The position numbers were made by a program, and so were the translations under genes. From Eucalyptus grandis (lineage: Eukaryota; Streptophyta; Magnoliopsida; Myrtales; Myrtaceae), in the NCBI RefSeq assembly GCF_016545825.1, contig NC_052614.1:62913034-62977033 (forward strand): DNA of 64,000 nucleotides, written 5' to 3'. Shown in pieces: positions 11,170 to 23,340 of the stretch. How positions within the stretch are numbered: the stretch's first letter is position 1; each line of letters starts with the position of its first letter. The notes beneath the pieces were generated by a model that was not told the origin of the DNA, made no database searches, and worked only from the letters and a program-made list of their open reading frames with translations.

Positions 11170-14100
11170 AACATGGTTAAAACATTAGGTGCCACTCTTT
11201 ATCCAATCTAGTACTCAATTCGTCATAGATTCAGGAGCTACCGATCACATGTGCAACTCGACCAATTTACTTTTTAATGTCTCCTCTAGTGCCTCATATC
11301 AACCTATTACGTGGCTAACGGAATGCAGGTTCCAATGCAAAGAGCAGGACAACTTAAGTTGTTCTCACAGAAATTTGATGTTTTGGTTGTGCCTGATTTG
11401 TCTTCTAATTTACTTTCTGTGAGCAAGTGCACTAAAGAATTAAATTGCAATGTTTCTTCTCTCCTTCAAAGGTGTTGTTTCAAGATTGCAGTATCAAGAA
11501 GATGATTGGTGAAGGACGGCTACACAATGGCCTCTATGTCCTTGACTATCATACGAATGCCTTGGTGGCAAGGAAGAATGCGATAGATGCTTCAAGACTT
11601 TGGCACATGCGCATGGGTCATCCTTCTGACCGTGTGTTGCAAGCTATTGATAAAACTTTATTTCATAATTGCAATACTTGTGACTCTTGTCATTACGCTA
11701 AACAACATAGATTACCTTTTCCTCAAGGCTCTAATTTAGCTTTTGAAGTGTTTGATCTTGTACATTCGGATGTTTGGAGTGCTCCAATTGATTCAAGAGA
11801 TGGTTTTAAGTATTTTGTTTCTTTTATTGATGAAAAATCGCGAGCTACTTGGCTATACCTTCTCAAAGCTAAAAGTGATGTGGTCACTATTTTTCAGGAA
11901 TTTTGTAGAATGATTCGAAATCAATTCAAAACATGCATAAAGGTCTTATGCAATCGATAATGGTACAGAATATTCCAATCGAGATCTTCCAATCTTATTT
12001 GAGCAGCTTGGGCATTATTAATCAAACTTCATGTGTAGATACATCTCAACAGAATGGGGTGGCAAAACGAAAGAATCGACACTTTCTTGAGGTGACTCGA
12101 GCTTTATTATTTTCTGGAGGCATGCCGAAGACTTATTGGAGCGATGTTGTTTTAACTAGCTGTTATCTTATTAATCAACCGCCTAGTCGTGTGGGGGTTA
12201 CAAGACGCCTATGGAAATTCTTTATGAGCACAAACTTAATATCTTGCATTTAAGAGTTTTTGGGTGTGTATGTTAGGTGTACTCTTGAAGCTGTAGTAAG
12301 CTTGACCCTCATGCTAAGAAGTGTGTGTTCATGGGCTATTCATCAACAAAAAAAGGATACAAGTGCTTTAATCCAACCACTAGGCGGATGTATATATAGC
12401 GTGATGTTACATTTGATGAATCTACTATGTTTTTTTTTTTTTTTTTTCATTCCAGGAGTCCAATTCAGGGGGAGCACAATGAGTTGATAGTTGAATTAGC
12501 TCTTATTCCTATGGTTAATGAGTTGAACAATGGCCTTGGAATTGAAAGTAACCCACATAATGACCCCGAAGGAATAGATGAGACTGAAGAAATAATCAAC
12601 AATGATAGCCGGAATCAATGCCTACACCAAGGACAGCTTCGGATTAGACAGCTGCCGAATTGATTCCTACTACTTCCGAACCTCGTTCGGAGAGTTACCC
12701 GTGTGTCTAGACCCTCAACACGACTTTGGGATTTCACCACTTATCATACGGTACAATATCCCATCCAGAATCACATTGGCTATGAGAAGTTATCTTCTAG
12801 TTTTGTTGGTTTTTTATCTATTCTTAAAAAGACCATGGAACCTAATAGTTTTGAGGAGGCCAGCAAGCGGCCTATATGGGTTGAAGCCATGAAAGATGAG
12901 CTACAGGCACTTGATAGGAAAAATACTTGGGATGTAGTTTGCTTGCCTGATGGAAAGCACAATGTTGGGTGTCACTGGATTTATAAAGTTAAATATAATA
13001 GTGATGGCTCGGTAGTGAGGTACAAAGCTAAGTTGCTTGCTAAGGAATACACCAAGACTTATGGTATTGATTACAAGGAAACTTTTGCTGCTGTTGTAAA
13101 AATAAATACTTGTCGGGGTTGTTATGTCGGTTTCGAGTCAATTGCAGGTGGCCTCTATTTCAAATGGACGTGAAGAATGCATTCATTCATGGTGATCTCG
13201 AAGAGGAAGTTTACATGGATCTTACGCCGGGCACCGCTTACAAAGAGAAGAATGGATGGTGCAGACTCAAGAAGTCTATATATGGACTCAAACAATCCCC
13301 CGAGCTTGGTATGGAAAACTTACCATCTCTCTTCTTAAGTTTGGATATCATCGAGAAGCGGCAGATTCCTCTATGTTTACCAAAGGTAATGAAAACAGTC
13401 TTGTGGTACTACTTGTATATGTCAACGATATTGTCATCACTGGGAGTAATTAGTCAAGGATTGATGTGCTCAAAACTCAGTTGCGCCAGGAGTTTGATAT
13501 TAAAGATCTTGGATAGCTTAAATATTTCTTGGGTATTGAGGTGAGAAATTCTAGCAAAGGCTTGTTTCTTTCACAGCGAAAATATGTTTTGGATCTATTG
13601 AAGGAGACTGGCAAAATAGGTGCAAAACCAGCTAGTGTTCCTATGGACTATAGCAAGAAAATGGTTTCATATGACTTTCCTTTGCAAGATGTGGGTCGAT
13701 TTCAAAGTTTTGTCGGCAAACTAATTTACTTAACTATTACTAGACCTGATATTACTTATGCCATTAGTTTCGTGAGTCAATTCATGCAAAATCCTACACA
13801 ATGACATATGTGTTTAGTTGATTATTTGCTGAGGTACTTAAAGGCCACACCGGGGGAGAGGTTTATTAGTGAAGAATAATGGTCACACAGAAATAGTTGG
13901 ATATACGGATGCAGATTGAGCTGGAAGCCCTCATGACCGAAAGTCCACCTCTGGATTATGTATGCTTGTAGGAGGTAACGTTGTCACATGGAAAAGTAAG
14001 AAACAATCCGTGGTTGCTCGGTCAAGTGTTGAAGCAGGCAATGACATCTACTACTAGTGAAATCGTTTGGCTACAACTACTACTTCATGAGCTGGGTTGT

Positions 14101-14346
14101 AGGCCTTCTGATTCACCTACAAAACTATTTTGTGACAACCAAGCTACTACTCACATTGCCGCGAACCTTGTATTTCATGAAAGGACTAAACATATTGAGA
14201 TGGACTACCATTTTGTACGGGGAAAAGGTTCAAGACAAAACCATTGAGACAACTATATCTGGCGTGGAGAACAATTAGTGGATGTGTTTACCAAAGCTCT
14301 TCCTAAGGGGCCATTTCAAGAGATAGTGAGCAAGTTGACCTCCGAT
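11170..14346 (+). pseudogene. Copia-2 pol: protease, integrase, RT, RNase H; catalytically dead
   Basis: Protease has FVIDSGATDHMC (about 11219-11254, DSG intact). The GAG-pre-integrase zinc site shows WHMRMGHPS and CDSCHYAK. Integrase keeps the first Asp region (LVHSDVWSAP) and FVSFIDEKSRATWL. However, the segment normally QQNGVAERKN reads QQNGVAKRKN, so the catalytic Glu is Lys. RT has WIYKVKYNSDGSVVRYKAKL and QMDVKNAFIHGDL, and its YVDD box reads YVND (near 13420). RNase H shows YTDAD near 13900 and ERTKHIEMDYHF (about 14178). Frame breaks occur near 11470, 11930, 12250 and 13110, among others, so no product is expected. Confidence 0.88.
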
Positions 14347-14359
14347 GATATCTTCGGTC

Positions 14360-14373
14360 CAACTTGAGGGGAG
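14360..14373 (+). other. Polypurine tract of Copia-2
   Basis: The purine-rich run TTGAGGGGAG ends immediately before the 3' LTR TGTTGGCG. This is the usual plus-strand primer position. Confidence 0.8.
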
Positions 14374-14651
14374 TGTTGGCGTGATTGGTGTTGGCCCTTC
14401 TATTTGGGAAGAAATTATTTAGATTTGTTTTGCTATAGGAAGAAATTATGTAGATTCGTTTTTATTTATGTAATTTTGGTAATTGCCTTTTATTTATTTA
14501 TTATTATTGTCTTCATTTCCTGTACTTCATCAATAAAATGGCAGTCCCTCTCTCAAAGGCAATATGATAAAAAGAAAACTTTGAGAGGATTACCCGAGGA
14601 CGTAGGCACATTGCTGAACCTCGTTAAATCGTGTCTTCTTTAATTTCTTTA
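14374..14651 (+). repeat. 3' LTR of Copia-2
   Basis: Same sequence family as 9805-10086. It ends TTTCTTTA, so the terminal CA has become TA. It contains several small indels relative to the 5' LTR. Confidence 0.9.
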
Positions 14652-15890
14652 GGGGTTAGGGAGATAACTGTTGATTGGGGGGGGAACGTACCATCAAACC
14701 AAATCATTTACCACCGCACCTCCACTATCCGACACTCCATTAAACAATTTCCATGATCGCACGTTAACTTCATCCATAAGCGGTTGTAACTCTTCGGTTG
14801 TGTAGTGGACTCGACTTATCTCCATAATTCCAGTCTCCACGGGTACATTTTAAATGACTTGAAGGAATCGAAAAGAGACTTACTCCGACCGGATGCTTAG
14901 TAAAGAGACTTTATTTGAAGATAAATAGAAGCTACTCATATGATTCGAGCCTAGATAAAGAAGAATGACCAATTATTCTTCTTACAAATTTATTACTAAT
15001 AAAAGATTGCTTGTTAAATAATCCGTGATTAGACGTATATATCTTTACATGGTTGTACTTGCTTTTCTTTTCCATTTATGAATCTCCCATACATATAACT
15101 TTTTAACGTGGGATCAACGTATTGGGCAACATAAAATTAAATAAAATAAAACAAAAGTTTTCCATCGAATAATCCTTTTAAAAATCGGACATATATCAAT
15201 AAAAATGGAGCTGATAATCAAGCTTATGGAGTTGGCCCAAGAGATCATTGGTAACATCTTCTTAAGCTGATCAAAACGATGGCCACACATATCTCCTAGA
15301 TAAGCAAAATGTGATCATCCAAAAACATGCTGTGAAACTGCAAATTGATTGTTGCTGACAACACGATATAATTAAAACCGATCGATTTCGATCCTTATAT
15401 TCTCTTTCGGATCTGAAAAAAGGATTCTGGACAGATGCGCCTATAAATCTTGGGAAAAACGAAGAACCCCACGACTGTCTAATCAAGCTTTGAACTCGGC
15501 CTGATTATGCCAATCATAAAACCGTATTAAGCTCCTGAAAATTAATTAAAGCAGGCAAAAGGAGAGAGAAAATCGAAGAGTGGAGGAGAGGAGTTGACCC
15601 TCATCCGATTCTATGTCCACAATAGCCGCCTCGTGGAGGGGAGTGGAGGAAATGATATTAAGCCTGATAAAAGCCAACCCTTTTTCAAATTAAATTAATA
15701 CAGGCTTGTGGAATTCTGGCTGTTATCTTGCTCTTCCGAGTGCTTATAACTCTTAAGCCTTCACTCCATTCAACCATCAATCTGCATCTTCATCTTCCTC
15801 GGCTTTGGTTCCCCCACACTTATTTAAATTTACACAAATCTTGATCGTTGATCAGTCATCACTATATACCAATGACTGTGTCCATGCCTG
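14652..15890. other. Duplicated flank, continued after Copia-2
   Basis: No gene seen. From about 14690 the sequence is homologous to 42910-43800 and to 48100-49576 (copies B and C). Shared marks include a GGAGTTGGCCCAAGAGATC block (15228) and a TGCTTATAACTC block (15741). The latter is the empty site for LINE-2. Short translated stretches in it have no recognisable domain. Confidence 0.75.
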
Positions 15891-16249
15891 GACAGGTCCT
15901 AAAATCCGTCCCGTTTATCGGAGTCAACCCCAAATGTAAAATGGGGTAATAATAAACCGTTGGGGTAAAATTTAACCAAAAGTGGAAAAATTCCCCGGGC
16001 ATGATCCTCGTGACGAGGCCGCTTGGCATGTCGCCAACATGGGGTAGGGTCCAGGACTCCTTACAAGAAAATGAAGGCAGCGGGTTGGACTTGGACAGGT
16101 CCTTAAATTGTCCCGTTTATCGGAGTCAACCCCAAACGGAAAAGTGGGTAATAATAAACCGGGGTAAAATTTAACCAAAATAGGGAAAAATTCCCTCGGG
16201 CCTGATCCTCGTGATGAGGCCGCTTGGCATGTCACCAACACGGGGCAGG
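15891..16249 (+). repeat. Two tandem copies of a roughly 200-bp unit
   Basis: GACAGGTCC...CCCGTTTATCGGAGTCAACC occurs at 15891 and again from 16094, a period of about 203 bp. Both copies run on through TTCCC...GATCCTCGTGA and GGCCGCTTGGCATGTC. The equivalent place in copy C (about 56170-56200) lacks it, so the unit was inserted into copy A and then duplicated. Confidence 0.85.
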
Positions 16250-16525
16250 GTCATCAATGCGCATGGTAGTAGACAAAAAATTCCCGTAATTGGCTAATTG
16301 TCGATAGCCACACCACATTTGATGCCAAGTTATATTTGCTCAGATCAGGATCATGTCGATTATAAAGATTTGGCTATTTTTTGGTATAAACACATACTCC
16401 CATTTTCGTTATTTTAAAAATTTGAAAGGCACGGATGATTACCTCTCAAAAGTTTGGATGGGTGCGTATTATATCTCGAATGCTTCACACTCCGCATTTT
16501 GACAACCACTTTATCCTTGCCTTTG

Positions 16526-17378
16526 GGGAAAAGTACCAAAATAGTCCTAAATATTTTGTACGGGTACCAGTCTCTAAACTTTTCAATTTGATCAATTTAG
16601 TCCTAAACATTTTCACATTGGTACCAATTCAATCCATCCGGCTAATTTAAGGCTTTTGGAAATTGCTAATATGACGCCGACGAGTCTTACGTGGCGCCAC
16701 ATGGAAAATTTTAATGATTTTTATAATTTTTTTTCAGATTTTTTAAATTATTATTTTTATTATTTTCCTTTTTCTCTTTTCTCTTTTTATTTATTTTTCT
16801 TTTCTCCTTACCCTTGGCCGGTGAGGGGCCTCGTGCCCTCGCCGGCCACAAAGGAGGGCGCCCCCACCTAGATCCAAGTGAGGGTCGAAACCCTCGCCCG
16901 TTGGCCGAGGGCCTCGGCACCCCGTCGACCACGGGCGGCGAGGGCACGGCAGCCCTCGCTCGTGGCAAGCGAGGGCACGATGGCCCTCGTCTAGATCCGA
17001 GCAAGGGCATGTACGTGCTCGGGCGCTTCTCCTGCATCTCTCTCCGCCGCCGCTCGAAGACTCTACGCCCCCCACAAGGGCCTCGCCGGTGAGTCGGCAA
17101 GGGTGCGGGGACCTCGCCCGACCAACCAATGGCCGGCGATGGTTGGCCGGCCGGCCGGTGACCTCGTTGGCCAAGGGTAAGGAGAAAAGATTTAAAAAAA
17201 AAAAAAAAAAAGAGACAAAAAAGGAGAAAAAGGAAAAAAATTAAAAAAATCTGAAAAATATAAATAATCATAAAAATTTATCCACATGGCACTAGTAAGA
17301 TCGCCGGGCGCTTAAATCAGTGGGAGGGACTAACGGTACCAATACAAAGGTTTAAAGCATAATGTTGGTACTCTTCCC
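16526..17378. mobile_element. Non-autonomous MULE-like element with GC-rich core (M1)
   Basis: The terminal inverted repeat (TIR) is GGGAAAAGTACCAA at the left; the right end reads TTGGTACTCTTCCC. Sub-terminal repeats of the type AGTCCTAAA...TTT follow. The TSD is TGCCTTTG / CGCCTTTG (8 bp, one mismatch; a 9-bp reading is possible). The paralogous site at about 56440 in copy C is empty and has a single CGCCTTTG. T-rich and A-rich arms enclose a GC-rich, CpG-rich core (about 16817-17173). The core is built from GCGAGGGC and its complement and is bounded by inverted TTGGCCGG / CCGGCCAA-type ends. No transposase is present. Translated stretches across the core show no recognised domain. Confidence 0.8.
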
Positions 17379-17386
17379 CGCCTTTG

Positions 17387-18880
17387 TAACATCTTGACAC
17401 ATCATCCTCTGATCAATAGGTTTTGCGAACCATTACCATTAGTCATTGCCTCTTTTGGAATGGTATAGAGACTTGACAAGATTTCATTTTCATTCAACTT
17501 CATCTTCATCTTCGTCTTCGTCTTCGTCTTCGTCTTCAATTTGATGCAAGCTACTCCTCGTTCCAGTTTCTTTTCTTGGAATTCCATTATACTTCAACCC
17601 AGTGCTTCAATTAAATCCCAAAGCTCCTGAATATTCGGCTTCCGCATATCTTTCCCCTTTGACAAATGATAACTATATGTTCCAGCCACACGACGACTCT
17701 ATGGAATAATCCCTGATCAAGTAACTCGGGGGTCCCCGTTTTATACGAGATCCATCAGATCGTATCCCTCCAACTTTAAAGGGTTGATTTCCGCGCCTTG
17801 TTAGAGAAAAGCTTCCTATCCATGAAATTTCCATGATAGAGTGTGTATGATTGCCCAAATCTAGTTAATTTAGGGCTTTTCCTTGCCTTTGACCTTAAAT
17901 TTTACCGATGGTGCTTGAGACTAAATTCTATATCTGTTCTGTCTGAGAAAAAAAAACCAAAATCGAGAAAGCTTTTCAATTATGATAGTGACCTTGGCGG
18001 GCGGCGCATGATAGCCTTGGGTCGTGTCACTATCATCCTTGCCGCATTATATGGATAGCCTTGGGTCGCGTCACTATCATCCTTGCCGCATTATACGAAT
18101 AATCCACATTCATGCATCTGTATCGATGCATGAAAATGTGTCCGGCATTTTCTTTGGCCCTTTCCGGGTTCTTCAGGCTTGGATTGCTCTGTATTTTCCT
18201 GCCCCTTTTTCCTGACAGAGGGCGTAAATTAACCTAGTCTAGGGAAGTAGAACTCCGGACTCATCTCCCTGATTTGGTGGGTTTTCGTTTGCAAAGTCAG
18301 CCTCTTAGTATCCCGCCGATGACATTAACATATGTCCCTTCACTATGTCAATTTCCCTTTCTCTTTTTCCATTTGGACTTCCAAATGGAGCCTACAAACT
18401 CTAATTAAGTGTGCTCATCCCAGGAAAATTGTCTAAAAAATCCTAAATATATTACATTTTTGCTTTCAATATTGACAATTCAGCTTTAAACATTTTTACT
18501 TCTTTTCAACTGAGAAAGGGAGAGTCCAATCCAATCTATGACGTGGGTTCATCTCTCCTTGAATCGTGAGTCCATCATCAACATATCCTCCTTAAAGTTA
18601 GCCTAATAAAACATTACATTGATGTCATATTTGCTCGCAATTTGAAGTCGGAAACCAACATTATTAGGCTATGCTTTCTCTGAAAAAGATGAAGACGGAA
18701 AACTTCACTCCAATCTACGTTGTAGGTTCATCTCCTCCTTGAATCACGAATCCATCATCGACATCTCCTCCTTTAATTTAGCCTAATGAAATATTATATT
18801 CCAGAGTTGCTCACAATATAAAGGTGGAGGTCAACATTAGGTCATGCTTACTCGTAAAACGTGAGGGAAACTTCAATCCA
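17387..18880. other. Duplicated flank, no gene
   Basis: 17387-17990 matches copy C at 56450-56956 and 63611-63690. The sequence around 18510-18870 contains two successive versions of a block with CAATCCAATCTA and CCTTGAATC. That block is also present at 63925-64000. A short CTTCGT-type repeat lies at about 17505-17535. No coding region is supported. Confidence 0.7.
18011..18098 (+). repeat. Short tandem duplication, period 44 bp
   Basis: ATAGCCTTGGGTCG at 18011 and at 18055, each followed by GTCACTATCATCCTTGCCGC with one or two changes. Confidence 0.9.
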
Positions 18881-20470
18881 ATCTACGTTGCGTGTTCGGA
18901 GCGCACGGAATCTTCAACCCTTCTTTTTTCCGATAGAGAAAGTCAAAAATGTCATCATCAATGGTAGGAAATGTGATAATCAATTTACTCCTCCTGGTGG
19001 CCAGCCTCTAGGTGCAGCGTTACCTTGTGGTGGTGACAGATTATGGGGACAAGGCGGAGGGCCTTTAATTTACTTAGTATCAGTTTTGACAAGAGGGAGA
19101 AAAATTAATTTCTCATTTATCTTAGCAATAACATCTTAAAAATATCAAATGAAAGGAAAGAAACATTTCTTAAGTAGAAACTTATTAATTACATTATTAA
19201 ATGAATGTATTGTCTGGTAATTTGGTGATACTTCATTTTTGTTTGTGGGGTGAAATCGAAACCCCGGTAGGGTAGCTTCATACGTCCGGCCTTGCGATCG
19301 CTGCATGTGGGGATGTCGTGCCTCTTTCGCCCTATGGTTGATATCTCTTTTATCAGGGGAGAGATCACCATTTGGGGTGCACTGAAGATTAGGAAGCTTC
19401 TTGATAAAGTAAGCGATCAGTTCAAAGTCCAAAGTCCAAAGTTCAAAGTCCAAAGTCGAGAGGTTTGCCTATTGGCTTATATCGGCTAATATCGAACCAG
19501 GTACAGAGGGGTGAGAAAGAGACTCTCGATTTTAAAGTCAATGTGGCAACCATAGATGACTTTTTTAAAAGCCCCTAGATGCTGAAGCTGAAGTGTTTTG
19601 TCCTATCTCCCGTGTGCACTTCAAAACACGCGCAAAATGGTAGCGACACCATAGAATAAACGAAGCCACCAATGATGGCAAGTGGACCCGACATGGGAGA
19701 AAAATTCATTGGTTTTCATATATAAAAAAAAAGGGGAAGAGAATTTGTTCCTTTAATGGGAAAAAAGGCATGTCAGCAGTCATCTAATGATGACGATGTA
19801 AGTTTCTAGCAAAATCAAGTTTAATTAGGGTATGAGAAGCGAGCTAAAGAATGACAAAGCTTGATTGCAGCTTTTTCCCTTTCAAAAGATGGTTGGTGAT
19901 TTGATCACTCTTTTCGAAAGGACAAAGACTATCATGTGTCGTTGTTCGTCTGACTACATTACTTCGGCTGCATTAGATTAATGCCAAAAATTATGCCAGC
20001 GTCTCATTATTCTCTAGGCGACGAGGAGACTAAGCCCATGTGATCAATCCATCCTCCCGATGAAATTCCTTTCACCAAAAAGATAATATTTGATTTTCTA
20101 TCGAATCGTGTTACGTGGCAATTCCGGATAGAAAGTGGCACGTGTGACCAAGAACCATAACTAATTACTTCTAGAAGAAGGCAAATGCAAGAACCGGAAA
20201 GTTAAAATGCAGGAACTAGAAAATTAAGTCGACAAATTAAAAAGACACATAATTCGTACTGATGATCTTGTATCCCTTGTACAAATAATTCAACATGGCT
20301 TATATAACCCTATTGTAAGACGTAAACTCTCTAAGCGGTTGGAATTCAACTTAAAGAGTTACAAACCGCAACTCTACCCAATCTTAGGCTCCACGGACAA
20401 TTGCACTTAGGCTCCATGGACAAATTCAATGATCACGCATTAATTTTATCCACCTGTGGTGGTGAAGACA
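18880..20470 (+). repeat. Flank copy E, one arm of a large inverted repeat
   Basis: This segment is the reverse complement counterpart of about 28050-29660. Examples: AATGATGGCAAGTGGACC at 19670 faces GGTCCACTCTTGCCATCATT near 28835, and CACGTGGCAATTCCGG-type sequence at about 20110 pairs with the 28390-28410 region. It also matches the AAP_A flank (9144-9550) in the direct orientation. A CAAAGTC-type short repeat lies at about 19420-19456. The open frame at 18861-19139 has no recognised domain. Confidence 0.75.
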
Positions 20471-21136
20471 AATAACACATTTCCACAATGTTGGCATACA
20501 AAACTTGATTCAGTTTTCAAATAATATGTCAGTGAAATCTTCATCTTTGTGGTCTTGGGTTCAAATTTGATTGGAAGTGCTCCAGAAGTAAAACCTGAGG
20601 CAGTAGGCCGATGTCTGGGAGTGCCTCCTTTAATATCACTTGAAGTGGTGGATCAACTGAAATGCTATAAATTGGCTAGGACACAAATTTAACTAAAATT
20701 GAAAAAGAAAACTAAAAGAAGAAACTTCAACTACATTTTTGTTTTTGTTTTTTTCTTGACGTGTGGAGGCGACAACGTGAAAGAAATATGAAAGATGGTA
20801 ACAAAAACTGATTTGGAAAAAGTTTACGAAATTGTAAAAAATTACAAAGATTGGAGTACGTTACAATATGGATTTGGAAGTTGGTTTCAAGTGCCAGGCC
20901 TTTCTGTAAACAGAGCACCCAGGGCCACGGCCCATTCCAAGTGAGACCGATAGCACTTTGCCTAAGTCCAGAATCAAACGGAACCATATAGCATCGGCAA
21001 AACAGGAAAATCAATGCCAGTTCTTCATTAGATGGTTGTGTTAATTGATCTCACGTGTACCACCAATACAGTTGACAGAGTCTCGAGATAAAATTAGGCT
21101 ATACAGAATGACTTGAAGTTCGTGGCAGCAGCCGAG
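20471..21136. other. Anonymous sequence before the gap
   Basis: AT-rich sequence with no recognised gene. A minus-strand open frame at 20727-21014 has no family features that I recognise. Confidence 0.6.
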
Positions 21137-21236
21137 NNNNNNNNNNNNNNNNNNNNNNNNNNNNNNNNNNNNNNNNNNNNNNNNNNNNNNNNNNNNNNNN
21201 NNNNNNNNNNNNNNNNNNNNNNNNNNNNNNNNNNNN
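21137..21236. other. Assembly gap (100 N)
   Basis: Exactly 100 N, the conventional placeholder for a gap of unknown length. Open frames that run through it are artefacts. Confidence 0.99.
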
Positions 21237-22450
21237 ATCATTGCGATAATTTTTTAGATTCGAATAGAATGATCAAGGTGTTCAAGCTCATGACTTGATT
21301 AGTGTTAAGCCTTAGCTTTAGTGGTGTATTAGAGGCTTTGGTAATGGCTTTTCCTTTTCTTTGCCTTTTCTTTTTAGAAGGACAAGTTCTTTTTGCATTT
21401 TGATTTTAACTTTTCAATATAAGAAGGGTTGTATTGGGCATAGAAATTCCTAAACTTCTAAGAGATTGTTCTTCTTTGAGTTGTCTCCATAATTTGATTT
21501 CATTACACATTTGTGTTCCTTATCTACAAACGTAAGAGACTATTTTTCTGTATGAAAGTAGATCATAATGTATTTAATCAATGTATTCTTCTCTAACCTA
21601 TCTCTAACTTGGTCACATATTATTTAGGGTAAATCTACTAAGAATTTTAATCAAAAGTGCATGACTTTACCGATGTTAAAGATGATGGAGTCGATTTTTT
21701 AATTTTTTCAATCTTTCACCTTGGTTTTGTAGGAGCAAGTCATAAAGATTTAGAAATATAACCATCTGATTTGATTTGTTTTCAATAGCCATGAGATGAT
21801 CATCTTAGGGTGATCCTTTTGTTGACGGATGCTCCTATTACACCCGTAGTCTCGACTGATCCTTTTGTCACGTGACCCAAGCAGGAAAATGCACAAGTTG
21901 CACAATTTCAGGCAACCTAGATCTAGACAAGAGGCAAGAATCGCACAAGGGCCACTAACGTTGCATGCCCTAGGAGATGGGCCACCAAGATTGTGTGACC
22001 CTGGGCAAGGTGATGCTGGTGCCATGTGACCCTAAGCACTCCCACGTCAGAGCTCCTCTGGCCCCTCCGAGCTACCTCGACAAATCCTAGATCTAAAGGT
22101 AAGAGACGATGAATAATGCAAAACTAAGGTGTAAAAGCGAAATTTTAGTAAGTTTCTGGGGATAAGAAAGAGAACTGAAAAAATTCATTAATCCTTAAAA
22201 GGAGCTTTTGGAGAATGTTGTAAAGACAAAGCAAGAATGGTCGGTCTTATGCTTTGGGCTTTTGCTAATGCTAGCTTTGAGATAAAATGGTCCAAAATAT
22301 TTTACCGAACGCCACAACTTACTCAAAGGACATGGAGAACCAAAGCAGTTTTGTAAAGCTGCAAACTTGTGATGGGGACTAATTTTCGCTCACCGAAGAT
22401 CGCTCCAGAGGTTCAGGAAGTCCTCGATGTTCAACTTCGGGAGGGGCCAG
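21237..22450. other. Anonymous sequence after the gap
   Basis: No domain recognised on either strand. The minus-strand frame at 21750-22025 has no family signature. Short AT-rich stretches with TTTGATT repeats occur. Confidence 0.55.
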
Positions 22451-22478
22451 ATGAAGGGGCATTCCCAATCTAGATCAG

Positions 22479-23340
22479 ATGTACCATTGGCAGTTTCTGA
22501 CTCATAGAAACTTGCCTTTAGATTCTCCTCATAGTGGACGTTGGCAAAATGCTTCACGTAGAAAGGTGTTGAAACTTCATGTCAAATATATAGTTGGAAA
22601 TAGCCAATGGCCAAGACATCTAATTGGTAACCAAATAGAATTCTCTTGGAAAGATGCTCATTAAGAATAATCTACGATGCTTCATTCATTAAAGATGCAA
22701 AGGTCGCTGCAGTGATAGAGGAGGATGAATGGAGATGACCATCCCCAAGATCAAATGAATCTCTTGAAATCCAAGCCGCAGTTTGTGTTGTCCTTCCACC
22801 AGCTGCAAAAGGAAAAGTGATTTTCCTGGGAGCTAACGTGGAAGATCTAACCAAAAGGAGGCTTGGAAGCTGCCAAAACCTTAGGGGACGAAAATTCAGT
22901 GGCATAGACTCATTCGGTTCTGCCCTAACATCCCATTATTTTGCGTTTATAGCTTGTCATATTAAACAAGCTACAAACAAAAGATAGAATGAAGTAGTGA
23001 AGTTCTATTAATGGTGTAGGTTTGCTCTGTAAGCAAGACGGTGAATCTTGTGATCATCTGTTCTTTTATGTGTATTTTCATTTTTCAAGGCAGGTTTGGG
23101 ATAGATTCATGGTTTTGCTGCATCTGAATAGGCAAGCAGAGGATTGGTCATATGAGCTCTCTTGGGCTCTTCAATTCTTGAAGGGCAGAAGCTTAAAGAT
23201 TGTCCTGATAAAACTAGCATGGTATGCCACTATATATAGCATTTGGAAGGAGCAAAATATGGTTCTTCATGAGCAAACCACTCCATGTAAACAAGGTTTT
23301 GCAGGCAATTTGCTTATGGATCAGACCTGCCTTTGAAGCT
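22479..23340 (+). pseudogene. LINE fragment (C-terminal zf-RVT region)
   Basis: Translation near 22560-22620 gives VLKLHVKYIVGNSQWPRHLI, resembling the block downstream of reverse transcriptase in plant L1 LINEs. At about 22895-22950 the WHRLIRFCPNIPLF motif appears. From 23022, GESCDHLFFYVYFHFSRQVW fits the zf-RVT cysteine/histidine pattern, although the second Cys is Tyr. No endonuclease, RT or poly(A) tail is seen. It is an isolated, frameshifted remnant, not obviously from the same family as LINE-1 and LINE-2. Confidence 0.65.

Larger units (their letters stand above)
9805..14651 (+). mobile_element. Copia-2, full-length but degenerate Ty1/copia element
   Basis: This element is 4847 bp with 5' LTR 9805-10086, PBS 10087-10098, gag from 10174, pol, a polypurine tract and a 3' LTR at 14374-14651. 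The LTRs are about 280 bp and differ at roughly 30 positions by eye, so the insertion is not recent. Flanking bases are GGGGG before and GGGGT after, a possible 5-bp TSD with one mismatch. Integrase and RT catalytic residues are mutated and there are several stops. It split the flank of AAP_A; sequence homologous to 42900 onward resumes after 14690. Confidence 0.93.

Noticed and set aside
16711..17271. 186-codon minus-strand frame across the M1 core
   Set aside because: It runs through the poly-Phe and poly-Lys arms and the GC-rich core of the element; compositional artefact.
18861..19139. 92-codon frame as a possible small gene
   Set aside because: The same region is present in inverted copy D with many indels and no shared frame, so it is not under coding constraint.
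21041..21298. Two open frames spanning the N run
   Set aside because: They consist mostly of undetermined residues across the assembly gap.
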